Origin: Cyanobacteria bacterium OH_SFB_17
GTDB lineage: Bacteria; Cyanobacteriota; Vampirovibrionia; Gastranaerophilales; Gastranaerophilaceae
NCBI GenBank assembly: GCA_023395735.1
Contig: JAEWYI010000084.1
Location: forward strand, 1 to 22,975
Length of the DNA stretch: 22,975 bases
Direction: 5' to 3'
Shown here: one piece after another, positions 1 to 7,198 of the stretch
Layout of the letters: each line of letters opens with the position of its first letter
How positions within the stretch are numbered: the stretch's first letter is position 1
Made by a program: the position numbers and the translations under genes
Notes under the pieces: generated by a model
Database searches by the model: none
Seen by the model: only the letters and a program-made list of their open reading frames with translations
What the model was told of the DNA's origin: nothing

Positions 1-2968
1 CAAATTGAGTCAATTTATGTTTTTTAGCATTGATTTTTGCTTTGTAGATATAATCTGCAAAAGCTTTACTGTCAGGCGAATTTTGAAAAGCTTGTATAAG
101 GTTAAATATAACCTTTGAAAATTTATCATTACTAGGCAAATCTTTTTTATTAACGGTTATTTTCTCACCTCTTAAAACTTTTTCAAGAAGATATAGATTT
201 CCAAAAGCTTCTGGAATTTTTTCCATATTATCTTTGTATAGCTCTACAAATTTATCCAAATCTTTTTGAAGTAGAATTATTTTTGACAATAATATAAAAA
301 CGCTAGTATCTTCAATAACTTCCTCAAATTCTTTTAGCGAAAGGTTTTGAGGCTTGAGCTTTTGAAGATTTTTTGAATTTATATAATTTATTATTTCTGT
401 GCCGGAGATTACGCAATCTTTGAAGTTGCCTATGCTGAATAAAATTTCGATTTTGATTAAAGAAACAAGAAAAAATGCGGAGTTGAAATTTGTATCGTTT
501 GGATTAAGCGATGAATTTTTCAATCTTGAAAGTATTTTGTGAACAAGTTCCAGCGCGTATGAATAATTCCCGCCGATTAGGCAGCCTTGAAGCATTTTAT
601 TGCAGAGGTTAATCACTTTTTTATCGTCGGTGGAGGTTTCAAGATTTTGTAAAATTATTTGAGTTATGTTGTGAATTTTGTTTGGAGTATATTTGTACAA
701 CAGATTTGAAATGTTTTCATAAACTTCCAACTTGTATTCTTCTATGGTTTTTTCGGAGCTTTCTCGAATATTTGAATCAAGCAGTTTTAAAAACTTTATG
801 CTGCAATTGAGATAAGCGCTAAAATCCCCCATCGAAGCGTTTAATTTTGACAGTTTTTCCCAGCTCAAAAACTCTTGCTTAGGCAAGATTAAAATATTCT
901 CTAAAAGGGCTTGGTTGGGGTGGGATATATCAGTTAAATAAATTTTTTCCAACAAATCTTTGGCAATTTGATTTGGTTCTGTTTTACAAACGGCCTTAAA
1001 ATAATAACTGTGGTTTAAAATGAACACAGCGCTGTTTTTTGTGTAGATAAAGGATTTATCGGTTAAGTCTTTTATTATTTTTATAATATCCGCGTTGTTT
1101 AGAGTGTTTATTGTCTCAAAATCAATTCTAGGGCCAATAAGAACAAGTTTACAGAATAATTCAAATGTATTTAAATCTTTTTCAAGACTGCTTAATCTCT
1201 TTTCAAAAAGTTCTTCTAAAGATGATGGAATTACGACATTTTTAGCTTCTTCTGCGATTATGTATTTTTTCTTTTCTATTTGCAAGGCTTTTTTGTCGAT
1301 TAGATATTCAAGCGCGTTTTGAGTATAATTTGGGCTACCTTTTGCATTTTGCGCTATTTTTTGAAGATAATAATTTTCTATAATATTCGAAAACGCAGAA
1401 ATGTTTGCGCCTAATATTTCTTCAAATGAAGACGGTTTTGTTGAAATTTCAATGTAGTTAGGAGTGGAAAGCAGGAAGTGAGCGTTTTTGTGAAGGGAAG
1501 TTTCTTCATTCATTTCAAAAATAAAACTGATATCAAATTCTTCCGCTTTTTCAAAAAATAGGTTCAAAAATTCTTTTGAGGTTTCATCTATTTTATCAAA
1601 ATTTTCTACGTAAATGACGGTTTTTTTAAGCGCCTTGAATATTGTCAAGAACAAATCAAATAGTGAGTACCTGACGTCTTCAGGATGAGGAAATTTTCTT
1701 TCGTTAAGGTTTATCAGATCTTTTATGAAATTTGATTTGTCGATTTGAGAAAAATCGCTAAAATTGTTGCTTGCAAAAAGCTTAGGGCTTTGTGCGAAGT
1801 TATAAAGTTGAGATATCAGGTCATAGAAAAACCCATAGGGTTTGAATTTCATATTATCATAGCATTGAATGTGAATAACATTTTCATACAAAAGACTATT
1901 TTCTAGCGACGAAATCAATTTTTGAGAAATCGGCGCAAGCGCCTTTTTACCTTTTATTGAGATTATTTTTTTAGGACTGTTTTTTAGAATGTTTATTATG
2001 TCTGAAATTGTATCAGCGGTTTTTGAGTTGGCGAATGTGCATTTTATTTCGTCAAAATTGATTGCGTTTATGTTGTATAATTCATCTTTTTTGTCGTCTT
2101 CTGTCTGGATATCAGGGAAGAGTTGTTTTTTTATTTCTTGTGGTTTTTCTTCATCATTTTCTTTTTCTTTTGGGATTTTTATGTATTTTTTTAATTTGAG
2201 TTCAAAAAATGTTATCATTTCATTTTTTACAAAAGTCGCGGTGAGTGATGAAAGGTCGTACTTGTCGCAAATTTGTTCATAGATATAAGAATCTGTAATG
2301 ACCTGCAAATTGTTCAACAGGTTGAGGTCTTTTTTATGTTCATATATAAGCTTGATGTTAAAACCTGATTTGTATTCTTCGGGTTTTGAATAGATATCGC
2401 GCTTAAGAATTGCTATATTGCACTTGAGAGTTGTTTGGGTGTAAGATTTTAGCTTGAAGTTAAGCTCAGTTATTTTGTTAAGAATTTCAATCGCTGCGGT
2501 TACTGCGAGTTGGCAAGATTTTTTAAAAGAATTTTCCTTGTTGAATCTTACAACATAGACGCTGTCAATAATCTCTCTGGAGCTTCCAATCGAAATTGCG
2601 TAGTTTTGAAGCTGAAGATCAAGATTATACTTGAATTTTTCAAATAATTTTGTTGAACCCAATGCTTTTTTTATTTCGTTAATGTTAGGAAATTCTATTG
2701 TAAGACAAGCAAATTCATCAATGTTTGAAGAATTTATTGCAACACTGGTAAAGGTGCTGAATCCGCACTTTGAGCATTTTTCATTAATCGTTTGGTTGAT
2801 TTTTCCGCAGTTGTGACATTTTGTAATAATTGTGAATCCGCATTTTTTGCAGGCATTTGTTTTGTTAATTGTTTTGCATTTTGGGCATACAAGTTTCAGT
2901 ACTTTCTTGCAATGCGGACAAACAATCATTTTTTCATCAATTTCACTGCTGCACTTTGGACATTTCAT
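1..2968 (-). CDS. Large zinc-ribbon / cyclase-like / NTPase-like / helical-repeat protein (3' end off window)
   Basis: Open on the minus strand from an ATG at 2968 to the window edge, about 989 codons with no stop, so partial at its C-terminus. Residues 1-70 hold six CxxC pairs (C3/6, 17/20, 28/31, 40/43, 51/54, 65/68), read as three zinc ribbons. Residues about 85-258 follow the strand/helix order of a class III nucleotide cyclase, ending in a VKNEMITFFELK-type strand, but the metal-binding Asp pair is not seen (TIEFPNI where DIVGF-like sequence is expected). A charged linker follows. Around residues 336-470 there is a STAND/AAA_16-like core with a ruined P-loop (GKKALAPIS at about 340) and a Walker-B-like VIYVENFDKID at 451-461. 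From about 600 the protein is alpha-helical and probably TPR-like. The layout resembles soluble adenylyl cyclases and cyclase-ATPase-TPR regulators. No catalytic activity can be claimed; I infer a scaffold or sensor. No clear Shine-Dalgarno sequence precedes the start. Confidence 0.75.
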   Translation of the reverse strand, partial: MKCPKCSSEIDEKMIVCPHCKKVLKLVCPKCKTINKTNACKKCGFTIITKCHNCGKINQTINEKCSKCGFSTFTSVAINSSNIDEFACLTIEFPNINEIKKALGSTKLFEKFKYNLDLQLQNYAISIGSSREIIDSVYVVRFNKENSFKKSCQLAVTAAIEILNKITELNFKLKSYTQTTLKCNIAILKRDIYSKPEEYKSGFNIKLIYEHKKDLNLLNNLQVITDSYIYEQICDKYDLSSLTATFVKNEMITFFELKLKKYIKIPKEKENDEEKPQEIKKQLFPDIQTEDDKKDELYNINAINFDEIKCTFANSKTADTISDIINILKNSPKKIISIKGKKALAPISQKLISSLENSLLYENVIHIQCYDNMKFKPYGFFYDLISQLYNFAQSPKLFASNNFSDFSQIDKSNFIKDLINLNERKFPHPEDVRYSLFDLFLTIFKALKKTVIYVENFDKIDETSKEFLNLFFEKAEEFDISFIFEMNEETSLHKNAHFLLSTPNYIEISTKPSSFEEILGANISAFSNIIENYYLQKIAQNAKGSPNYTQNALEYLIDKKALQIEKKKYIIAEEAKNVVIPSSLEELFEKRLSSLEKDLNTFELFCKLVLIGPRIDFETINTLNNADIIKIIKDLTDKSFIYTKNSAVFILNHSYYFKAVCKTEPNQIAKDLLEKIYLTDISHPNQALLENILILPKQEFLSWEKLSKLNASMGDFSAYLNCSIKFLKLLDSNIRESSEKTIEEYKLEVYENISNLLYKYTPNKIHNITQIILQNLETSTDDKKVINLCNKMLQGCLIGGNYSYALELVHKILSRLKNSSLNPNDTNFNSAFFLVSLIKIEILFSIGNFKDCVISGTEIINYINSKNLQKLKPQNLSLKEFEEVIEDTSVFILLSKIILLQKDLDKFVELYKDNMEKIPEAFGNLYLLEKVLRGEKITVNKKDLPSNDKFSKVIFNLIQAFQNSPDSKAFADYIYKAKINAKKHKLTQF

Positions 2969-3072
2969 ATTAAAATGATATAACAAATTTGAAAAAATCA
3001 AATCATATAGCAGGTGTAGTATGCCAAAAAACGTTTTTTATGATATCATATTAGCAACGAAGAGGTGTAAGT

Positions 3073-3975
3073 ATGCAATTTTTAAAAATTTTATTCAATC
3101 CTGCGGTCCTGATTGTTCTTTTGACTTTTTTTTCTATCATAATTTATTATGTAAAAAAGGTTAGATTTATAAATCAAAACTTGCAAGAGTTGTTGGGCTA
3201 TTTAAAAACTTTCAAAAAATCAGACTTGATGTTTAGGTTTAAAGAATTGGATGAGGTTATGGCTCATAACCCTTATGTTTCAAGCTCTTGGGCTGAGTTT
3301 AAAAATACGCTAGTGTTTTCAGAAAGCGTTTCTTTAAAGAATGAAAAAAACGATATTGTTTTTCAAAATATATCCCAGTCTGTTGAAAATATTCAGACAA
3401 CAATAGACCCTAGTTATTTTTTCAATGAAGATACTTTGGTTACGTCAAAATTGAATTATAAAATGATACAGACTGCTCCGACAATTTTAACGGGTTTGGG
3501 CCCTTTGTTCACTTTTTTAAATATTGCCGAGGCTTTTACAGGAGTGAATTTTTCAAACCAAGAATCAACTATAGCTTCTGTCTCAAACTTGATGTCGAGC
3601 ATGCAAGTTGCAGCGTTGGTTTCTGTTTTGGCCGTAGGTTCAGCGCTTTTGTTTTTGATGATAGAAAGACTTTTGTACAACAATAAATGCAGAATTCCTT
3701 TGGCAGAAGTTCAAGAAAAAATTTATGAATTATTCGATAATATTTCATCAGAGAAATTCTTGATAGAGCTTTTGAAAGAAACAAAAATTCAAAACAATTC
3801 GCTTACAAATTTGCTTTCGTCTTTGCCTAATCAATTTCAAAAATCAATAGAGCAAAGCCTTTCCAAGATGCTTGTACCTTATATGGAAAATTTGGTTTTT
3901 GGAGTCGGTAAATTGCAGGAAAAAGCAGCAGCAGAAAAAAAGAGTAAGTCTGATATTGTAGATGATTTATTTTAA
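3073..3975 (+). CDS. MotA/ExbB/ZorA-like ion-channel subunit
   Basis: A 300-residue membrane protein preceded by AGAGGTG. Membrane segment 1 lies at residues about 8-28. A soluble stretch of about 100 residues follows, then two hydrophobic segments near 138-158 and 172-196. The segment around residues 136-152 (APTILTGLGPLFTFL) closely matches the P-x-x-LTGLG-x-L-x-TFLGL signature of ZorA and fits the MotA/TolQ/ExbB family. The last 100 residues are a charged cytoplasmic tail. The three-segment topology is nearer ExbB/ZorA than the four-segment MotA. The next gene is its OmpA/MotB-like partner, 12 bases downstream, so the two presumably form an inner-membrane proton- or sodium-driven motor. 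At 300 residues it is shorter than most ZorA proteins. A divergent flagellar stator subunit is the main alternative. TGATATCA at 3041-3048, with an overlapping TATGAT at 3039-3044, lies in the divergent intergenic region. Confidence 0.75.
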   Translation: MQFLKILFNPAVLIVLLTFFSIIIYYVKKVRFINQNLQELLGYLKTFKKSDLMFRFKELDEVMAHNPYVSSSWAEFKNTLVFSESVSLKNEKNDIVFQNISQSVENIQTTIDPSYFFNEDTLVTSKLNYKMIQTAPTILTGLGPLFTFLNIAEAFTGVNFSNQESTIASVSNLMSSMQVAALVSVLAVGSALLFLMIERLLYNNKCRIPLAEVQEKIYELFDNISSEKFLIELLKETKIQNNSLTNLLSSLPNQFQKSIEQSLSKMLVPYMENLVFGVGKLQEKAAAEKKSKSDIVDDLF

Positions 3976-3987
3976 CGGAGAGATGTT

Positions 3988-4674
3988 TTGATTAGAAGAA
4001 AACATTCAAGCACAGTTGAAGATGAAAACGTTTTTTGGGTCACAATGACTGACCTTTTGCTCGGGCTTGCCATAATTTTTATGACATTATTTATTCTCGC
4101 AATGACAGGCTTTACTCAAACAAAAATCCAGCAGCAATCTGCTCAAAGCGAAGTTGCGAAACAATTGATAGAAAATATGAAAAAACAGAATGTCGAAACT
4201 AGTATAAATGAACTTACAGGACAGGTGAAAATCTCAGATTTAGAGCTTTTTGAGCTCAATAGCTATAAACTTTCCGATAAAGGTAAGAAATATTTGGATA
4301 AATTTATACCTGTATATGTAAATACAATTTATTCAAACCCAAAATTGTACAAGAATATTTCAAATATCGTAATAGAAGGTCATACGGATTCGCAAATGTT
4401 TAAAAGCGTTTCTTCAAAAGAAGAGCAGTTCGTTAAAAATATGGATTTGAGTTTGAAACGTGCAAATGCTGTTGCCGAGTATGTTTTTAAAACAAATTAT
4501 AATAAAAAATTTACAGAATCTTTGACTAAGAATCTTGTTGTGGAAGGTAAAAGTTATACCGAGCCGATTCTTGTCAGTGGAAAAGAAGATTATAACAAAA
4601 GTAGAAGAGTTGAGCTGAAATTGGTCGTAAAAGATTCAAATGTTCAGGATTATTTATTAAAAGGAAAAAATTAG
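3988..4674 (+). CDS. MotB/ZorB-like OmpA-domain protein
   Basis: A 228-residue protein. The only sensible start is TTG at 3988, five bases after ACGGAGAG; the ATG at 3983 runs into a stop after one codon. A single membrane helix spans residues about 16-43 and carries Asp22 in MTDLLLGLAIIF, the position of the ion-carrying Asp in MotB and ZorB. A helical linker follows. The OmpA-type peptidoglycan-binding domain occupies residues about 75-220, with IEGHTDS near 128, LSLKRANAVAEYV and a closing NKSRRVEL motif. It should pair with the ZorA-like subunit just upstream, anchoring the motor to the cell wall. Its stop shares one base with the next gene's GTG start, so translation is probably coupled. 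It could be a flagellar MotB, a ZorB or a stand-alone motor; the sequence alone does not decide. Confidence 0.8.
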   Translation: MIRRKHSSTVEDENVFWVTMTDLLLGLAIIFMTLFILAMTGFTQTKIQQQSAQSEVAKQLIENMKKQNVETSINELTGQVKISDLELFELNSYKLSDKGKKYLDKFIPVYVNTIYSNPKLYKNISNIVIEGHTDSQMFKSVSSKEEQFVKNMDLSLKRANAVAEYVFKTNYNKKFTESLTKNLVVEGKSYTEPILVSGKEDYNKSRRVELKLVVKDSNVQDYLLKGKN

Positions 4675-6041
4675 TGACTGTATTTAACGAAAATTTGATT
4701 TTAGAAACAATTAACATGATAAAATTGCACAATCTTGATATCAGGACTGTGACATTATCTTTGAGTCTAAGGGATTGCATGGCAGAGGATGTAGATGTTG
4801 TTTGCGATAAAATTTATAACAAAATTGTAAAATATGCAAAAAATTTGAATAAGTTTGCAACAGAAATTGAAAACGATTATTCTATACCGATTATAAATAA
4901 AAGAATCGCAGTTACGCCGATTTCTATTATCGGTGAATCTTGCAGTAATATGGATTATTTAAAAATAGCAAAAACTCTGGATAAGGCGGCAAAAGATGTA
5001 AATGTTGATTTTATTGGAGGCTTTTCTGCTCTTGTCGAAAAAGGTTTTACAAAAGGCGACTCGGCCTTGGTAGAAAGTATTCCGCAAGTTTTGGCACAAA
5101 CAGAAAGACTTTGCTCTTCCGTGAATATCGCAAGTTCAAAGGCAGGGATTAATATGGATGCTGTTTTAAAGATGGCAGAGATTATTAAAAAATCTGCTGA
5201 AATTACTGCGGACAAAGACGGATTTGGCGCTGCTAAGCTTGTATGTTTCTGCAATTCTGCAAGCGATAACCCTTTTATGGCAGGAGCATACTGCGGTTAC
5301 GGTGAGCCTGAATGTGCGCTAAATGTCGGTGTGTCGGGCCCCGGAGTTGTAAGGGCGGCAGTGGAATCTCTGTCTAAAGAAGCTAATTTTAGCGAATTAG
5401 CGAATAAAATAAAACAAGTTGCCTATAAAATCACTACAACAGGTGAGTTGGTAGGAAGAGAGTTGGCTAAAAAGCTGGATATTCCATTTGGGGTAATAGA
5501 TTTATCTTTAGCGCCTACCCCTGCAGAAGGTGACAGTGTGGCAGGTATTTTTCAGGCTATGGGGCTTGAACATGCAGGTGCTCACGGTACAACTGCAGCT
5601 TTGGCAATGCTGAACGATGCGGTTAAAAAAGGCGGAATCATGGCAAGCTCTTATGTAGGAGGATTGTCAGGCGCATTTATTCCAGTTTCGGAAGATGCAG
5701 GCATGATTGAGGCGGCAGCCGAAGGCTGCCTTACATTTGACAAACTTGAAGCAATGACTTCGGTTTGCTCTGTTGGGCTTGATATGATTGCAATCCCTGG
5801 TGAGACTCCTGTTGAGACTATAGCAGGAATTATCGCGGATGAGATGGCGATAGGGATGATTAACAAAAAAACAACGGCTGTGAGAATTATACCCGTGCCT
5901 AATAAAAAAATAGGTGACGTTGCTGTTTATGGCGGATTGTTTGGTGAGGCTCCGGTTATGAAAGTGAGCGAATTATCATCCAAAAATTTTGTGAACAGAG
6001 GCGGCAGGATTCCAGCTCCTATTCACAGTCTTAATAATTAG
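4674..6041 (+). CDS. UPF0210 / PFL-family protein (DUF711)
   Basis: A 455-residue protein, full length for the UPF0210 family (about 450). The family N-terminal pattern LETINMIKLHNLDIRTVTL appears at residues 10-28. Typical later blocks are GFSALVEKGFTKGDS, NPFMAGAYCGYGEPE, NVGVSGPGVV, DLSLAPTPAEGDSVAGI and CSVGLDMIAIPGETP near the C-terminus. The family has a pyruvate-formate-lyase/ribonucleotide-reductase-like barrel fold but no established reaction, and none is claimed here. In other bacteria the gene often follows a small ACT-domain gene; here it follows the OmpA/MotB-like gene instead. The GTG start at 4674 overlaps the upstream TAG by one base and an AAAGGAAAA stretch serves as ribosome-binding site. 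The ATG at 4716 would cut off conserved N-terminal sequence. Codon use looks like the neighbours. Confidence 0.85.
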   Translation: MTVFNENLILETINMIKLHNLDIRTVTLSLSLRDCMAEDVDVVCDKIYNKIVKYAKNLNKFATEIENDYSIPIINKRIAVTPISIIGESCSNMDYLKIAKTLDKAAKDVNVDFIGGFSALVEKGFTKGDSALVESIPQVLAQTERLCSSVNIASSKAGINMDAVLKMAEIIKKSAEITADKDGFGAAKLVCFCNSASDNPFMAGAYCGYGEPECALNVGVSGPGVVRAAVESLSKEANFSELANKIKQVAYKITTTGELVGRELAKKLDIPFGVIDLSLAPTPAEGDSVAGIFQAMGLEHAGAHGTTAALAMLNDAVKKGGIMASSYVGGLSGAFIPVSEDAGMIEAAAEGCLTFDKLEAMTSVCSVGLDMIAIPGETPVETIAGIIADEMAIGMINKKTTAVRIIPVPNKKIGDVAVYGGLFGEAPVMKVSELSSKNFVNRGGRIPAPIHSLNN

Positions 6042-6046
6042 TTAAA

Positions 6047-6403
6047 ATGGAGTTTTTAAAAGTGGCAGAAGAATTTCATCGTTTAGAAGAATCTTTAAAA
6101 TCATACTTGGCGGACAGTCAAGCTGACAGGCATAACAGTCAACATGCAAATATGTCTAAATATAATAATTTAAAGCTTTGGATGGCGCCTGAGCGCGAAT
6201 CCACGCCTCATGTGTGCATTAGTTTAGGTATTTCTGAGGCAATTTACAAGATTGATGGTGGAGAAAGATTGTCAGGTGGGCTTGGAAGTGATGAAAGATA
6301 TATAAGAAGGTGGATTGATAAACCTTCTATTCAATCTGATTTGAAAAATTTTTGGGATAATGCAAAAAAAAGATTAATTCCTGTTGTGCAAGAGCAAGAT
6401 TAA
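6047..6403 (+). CDS. Hypothetical small soluble protein
   Basis: A 118-residue protein not recognised as a known family. It is mostly polar, with no membrane segment or signal peptide. Features include an amphipathic N-terminal helix (residues 1-22), a central KLWMAPERESTPHVCIS stretch, a Gly/Ser-rich SGGLGSDERYIRRW segment and a basic helical end. It begins 5 bases after the UPF0210 stop and is probably the last gene of that transcript. No Shine-Dalgarno sequence precedes the ATG at 6047. The GTG at 6062, preceded by TGGAG, is a plausible alternative start giving 113 residues. Confidence 0.6.
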   Translation: MEFLKVAEEFHRLEESLKSYLADSQADRHNSQHANMSKYNNLKLWMAPERESTPHVCISLGISEAIYKIDGGERLSGGLGSDERYIRRWIDKPSIQSDLKNFWDNAKKRLIPVVQEQD

Positions 6404-6443
6404 AGTTTCAAAAAATAAATATTTACTATTTGTTTACATTTTG

Positions 6444-6472
6444 TTTGCTTTTTTATATTTTTATTTTATGAT
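6444..6472 (+). promoter_or_regulatory. Candidate promoter for rpmG
   Basis: TTTGCT at 6444-6449, then a 17-base spacer, then TATGAT at 6467-6472. The -10 is good and the -35 weak. Transcription would begin near 6480 and yield a leader of about 90 bases containing the hairpin at 6479-6539. This is inferred from consensus only; other AT-rich hexamer pairs exist nearby. Confidence 0.35.
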
Positions 6473-6478
6473 ATTTAT

Positions 6479-6539
6479 GGATGAAAGCCGATATTTTGGA
6501 ATGTCTGAATAAAGTTAAAGGCATTCTAAAATTTTATCC
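6479..6539 (+). promoter_or_regulatory. Stem-loop in the rpmG leader
   Basis: TTTTGGAATGTC (6494-6505) pairs with GGCATTCTAAAA (6520-6531) over 12 positions including two G-U pairs, around a 14-base loop. An outer arm, GGATGAAA (6479-6486) with TTTTATCC (6532-6539), pairs with one bulged base. It ends about 30 bases before the rpmG start, with no T-run after it, so it is not an intrinsic terminator. An autoregulatory or mRNA-stability role is inference. Confidence 0.4.
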
Positions 6540-6569
6540 AATAAATACAATAAAAAAAGGAATATAAAC

Positions 6570-6737
6570 ATGGGAATCAAAGGTAAAGTAGACAAAATGG
6601 TAGTTTTAGCTTGTGAAGACTGCAAAGAAAGAAACTACACTACAGTAAAAAACAAAAAAACAACAAAAGAAAGAATGGAATTGAGCAAATATTGTCCAAA
6701 ATGTAAAAAGCATACTGCTCACAAAGAAACAAAATAG
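6570..6737 (+). CDS. rpmG: 50S ribosomal protein L33
   Basis: A 55-residue protein beginning MGIKGKVDKMVVLACEDC, with two zinc-binding CxxC pairs (C15/C18 and C42/C45) and the L33 ending KYCPKCKKHTAHKETK. The length is normal for L33. It is a structural protein of the large ribosomal subunit near the tRNA exit site. The four cysteines mark the zinc-binding (C+) form, and no zinc-free paralogue is visible here. AAGG lies 8 bases before the ATG. It precedes tRNA-Trp, secE and nusG, a common bacterial arrangement. Confidence 0.95.
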   Translation: MGIKGKVDKMVVLACEDCKERNYTTVKNKKTTKERMELSKYCPKCKKHTAHKETK

Positions 6738-6747
6738 AAGTTTGGAT

Positions 6748-6793
6748 GTTTGAAAGCTTGGAAACTTATAATAAAATTTTCAAGCTTTCAAAC
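6748..6793 (+). other. Perfect 13-bp stem-loop after rpmG
   Basis: GTTTGAAAGCTTG (6748-6760) is the exact reverse complement of CAAGCTTTCAAAC (6781-6793). Inner GAAA/TTTT pairs extend the stem and leave a loop of about 12 bases. The downstream bases ACCCCAAGT contain no T-run, so a classical terminator is unlikely. An mRNA 3'-end stabiliser or an RNase processing site between rpmG and the tRNA is the more natural reading. Confidence 0.6.
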
Positions 6794-6803
6794 CCCAAGT
6801 AAC

Positions 6804-6865
6804 TCTTAGTTCAGTTGCTAAGTGCAGCGGAGCGAGGAAGGTTAAATTTGGTTCTACCAACTGAA
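6804..6865 (+). repeat. tRNA-Trp D-arm direct and inverted copies
   Basis: CTTAGTTCAGTTG at 6804-6816 repeats tRNA positions 6894-6906 exactly. GTTCTACCAACTGAA at 6851-6865 is the exact reverse complement of tRNA positions 6899-6913. The rest of the tRNA is not repeated. It may be a decayed 5' tRNA fragment or an element able to pair with the pre-tRNA D-arm. Confidence 0.55.
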
Positions 6866-6876
6866 TTTGATATGAT
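6848..6876 (+). promoter_or_regulatory. Candidate promoter for tRNA-Trp-secE-nusG
   Basis: TTGGTT at 6848-6853, a 17-base spacer, and TATGAT at 6871-6876 would start transcription a few bases before the mature tRNA. The spacer contains the inverted D-arm copy. Consensus-based only. Confidence 0.35.
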
Positions 6877-6888
6877 AATTTAATAAAG

Positions 6889-6961
6889 GCGTCCTTAGTT
6901 CAGTTGGTAGAACGTCGGTCTCCAAAACCGGATGTCGAGGGTTCGAGTCCTTCAGGGCGCG
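6889..6961 (+). tRNA. tRNA-Trp (CCA anticodon)
   Basis: A cloverleaf can be drawn. The acceptor is GCGTCCT (6889-6895) with AGGGCGC (6954-6960) and one G-U pair. The D-arm contains AGTTCAGTTGGTAGA. The anticodon loop is TCTCCAAAA, giving CCA. The T-arm is GAGGG-TTCGAGT-CCTTC. The discriminator is G6961. The 3' CCA is not encoded and must be added by the nucleotidyltransferase. It sits between rpmG and secE, as in many bacteria, probably on the secE-nusG transcript. Confidence 0.95.
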
Positions 6962-6983
6962 ATTTAATTAAAAGGAAATTAAA

Positions 6984-7181
6984 ATGAATGATGCAGTAAA
7001 TACTATAATGACTTATTTGAGAGGCGTAAGAGCCGAATGGGGCAAGATAACTTGGCCTGAAAGACGTCAAGTAATTGCGGAAACTTTATTCGTGGTCGTA
7101 ATTGTTTTTGTATTTACAGTTTCAGTTTATTTAATGGATGTTATTTTCAAGTGGGTATTAGGCTTTATTCCTCACAGATAG
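6984..7181 (+). CDS. secE: Preprotein translocase subunit SecE
   Basis: A 65-residue single-helix SecE of the short type. The conserved amphipathic region RGVRAEWGKITWPERRQV (residues 14-31) carries the KITWP signature. One membrane helix follows at about 34-56. It clamps SecY in the SecYEG channel in the inner membrane. AAAGGAAATTAAA precedes the ATG, 22 bases after the tRNA. nusG follows 17 bases later. Confidence 0.95.
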   Translation: MNDAVNTIMTYLRGVRAEWGKITWPERRQVIAETLFVVVIVFVFTVSVYLMDVIFKWVLGFIPHR

Positions 7182-7198
7182 AAGAAAGATGTATTGCG

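Noticed and set aside
1095..2983. Several plus-strand open frames of 60-100 codons
   Set aside because: They lie antisense to the continuous 989-codon minus-strand frame, have Phe/Ser-rich shadow composition and no ribosome-binding sites.
3073..6403. A complete Zorya anti-phage operon
   Set aside because: Only ZorA- and ZorB-like genes are present. UPF0210 and the 118-residue protein show no helicase, nuclease or other known Zorya effector motif.
6748..6793. Intrinsic terminator after rpmG
   Set aside because: The stem is perfect but AT-rich and is followed by ACCCCAAG rather than a T-run.
7151..7198. Longer NusG start overlapping secE
   Set aside because: The extra 16 residues are foreign to NusG and the ATG at 7199 has its own purine-rich ribosome-binding site.
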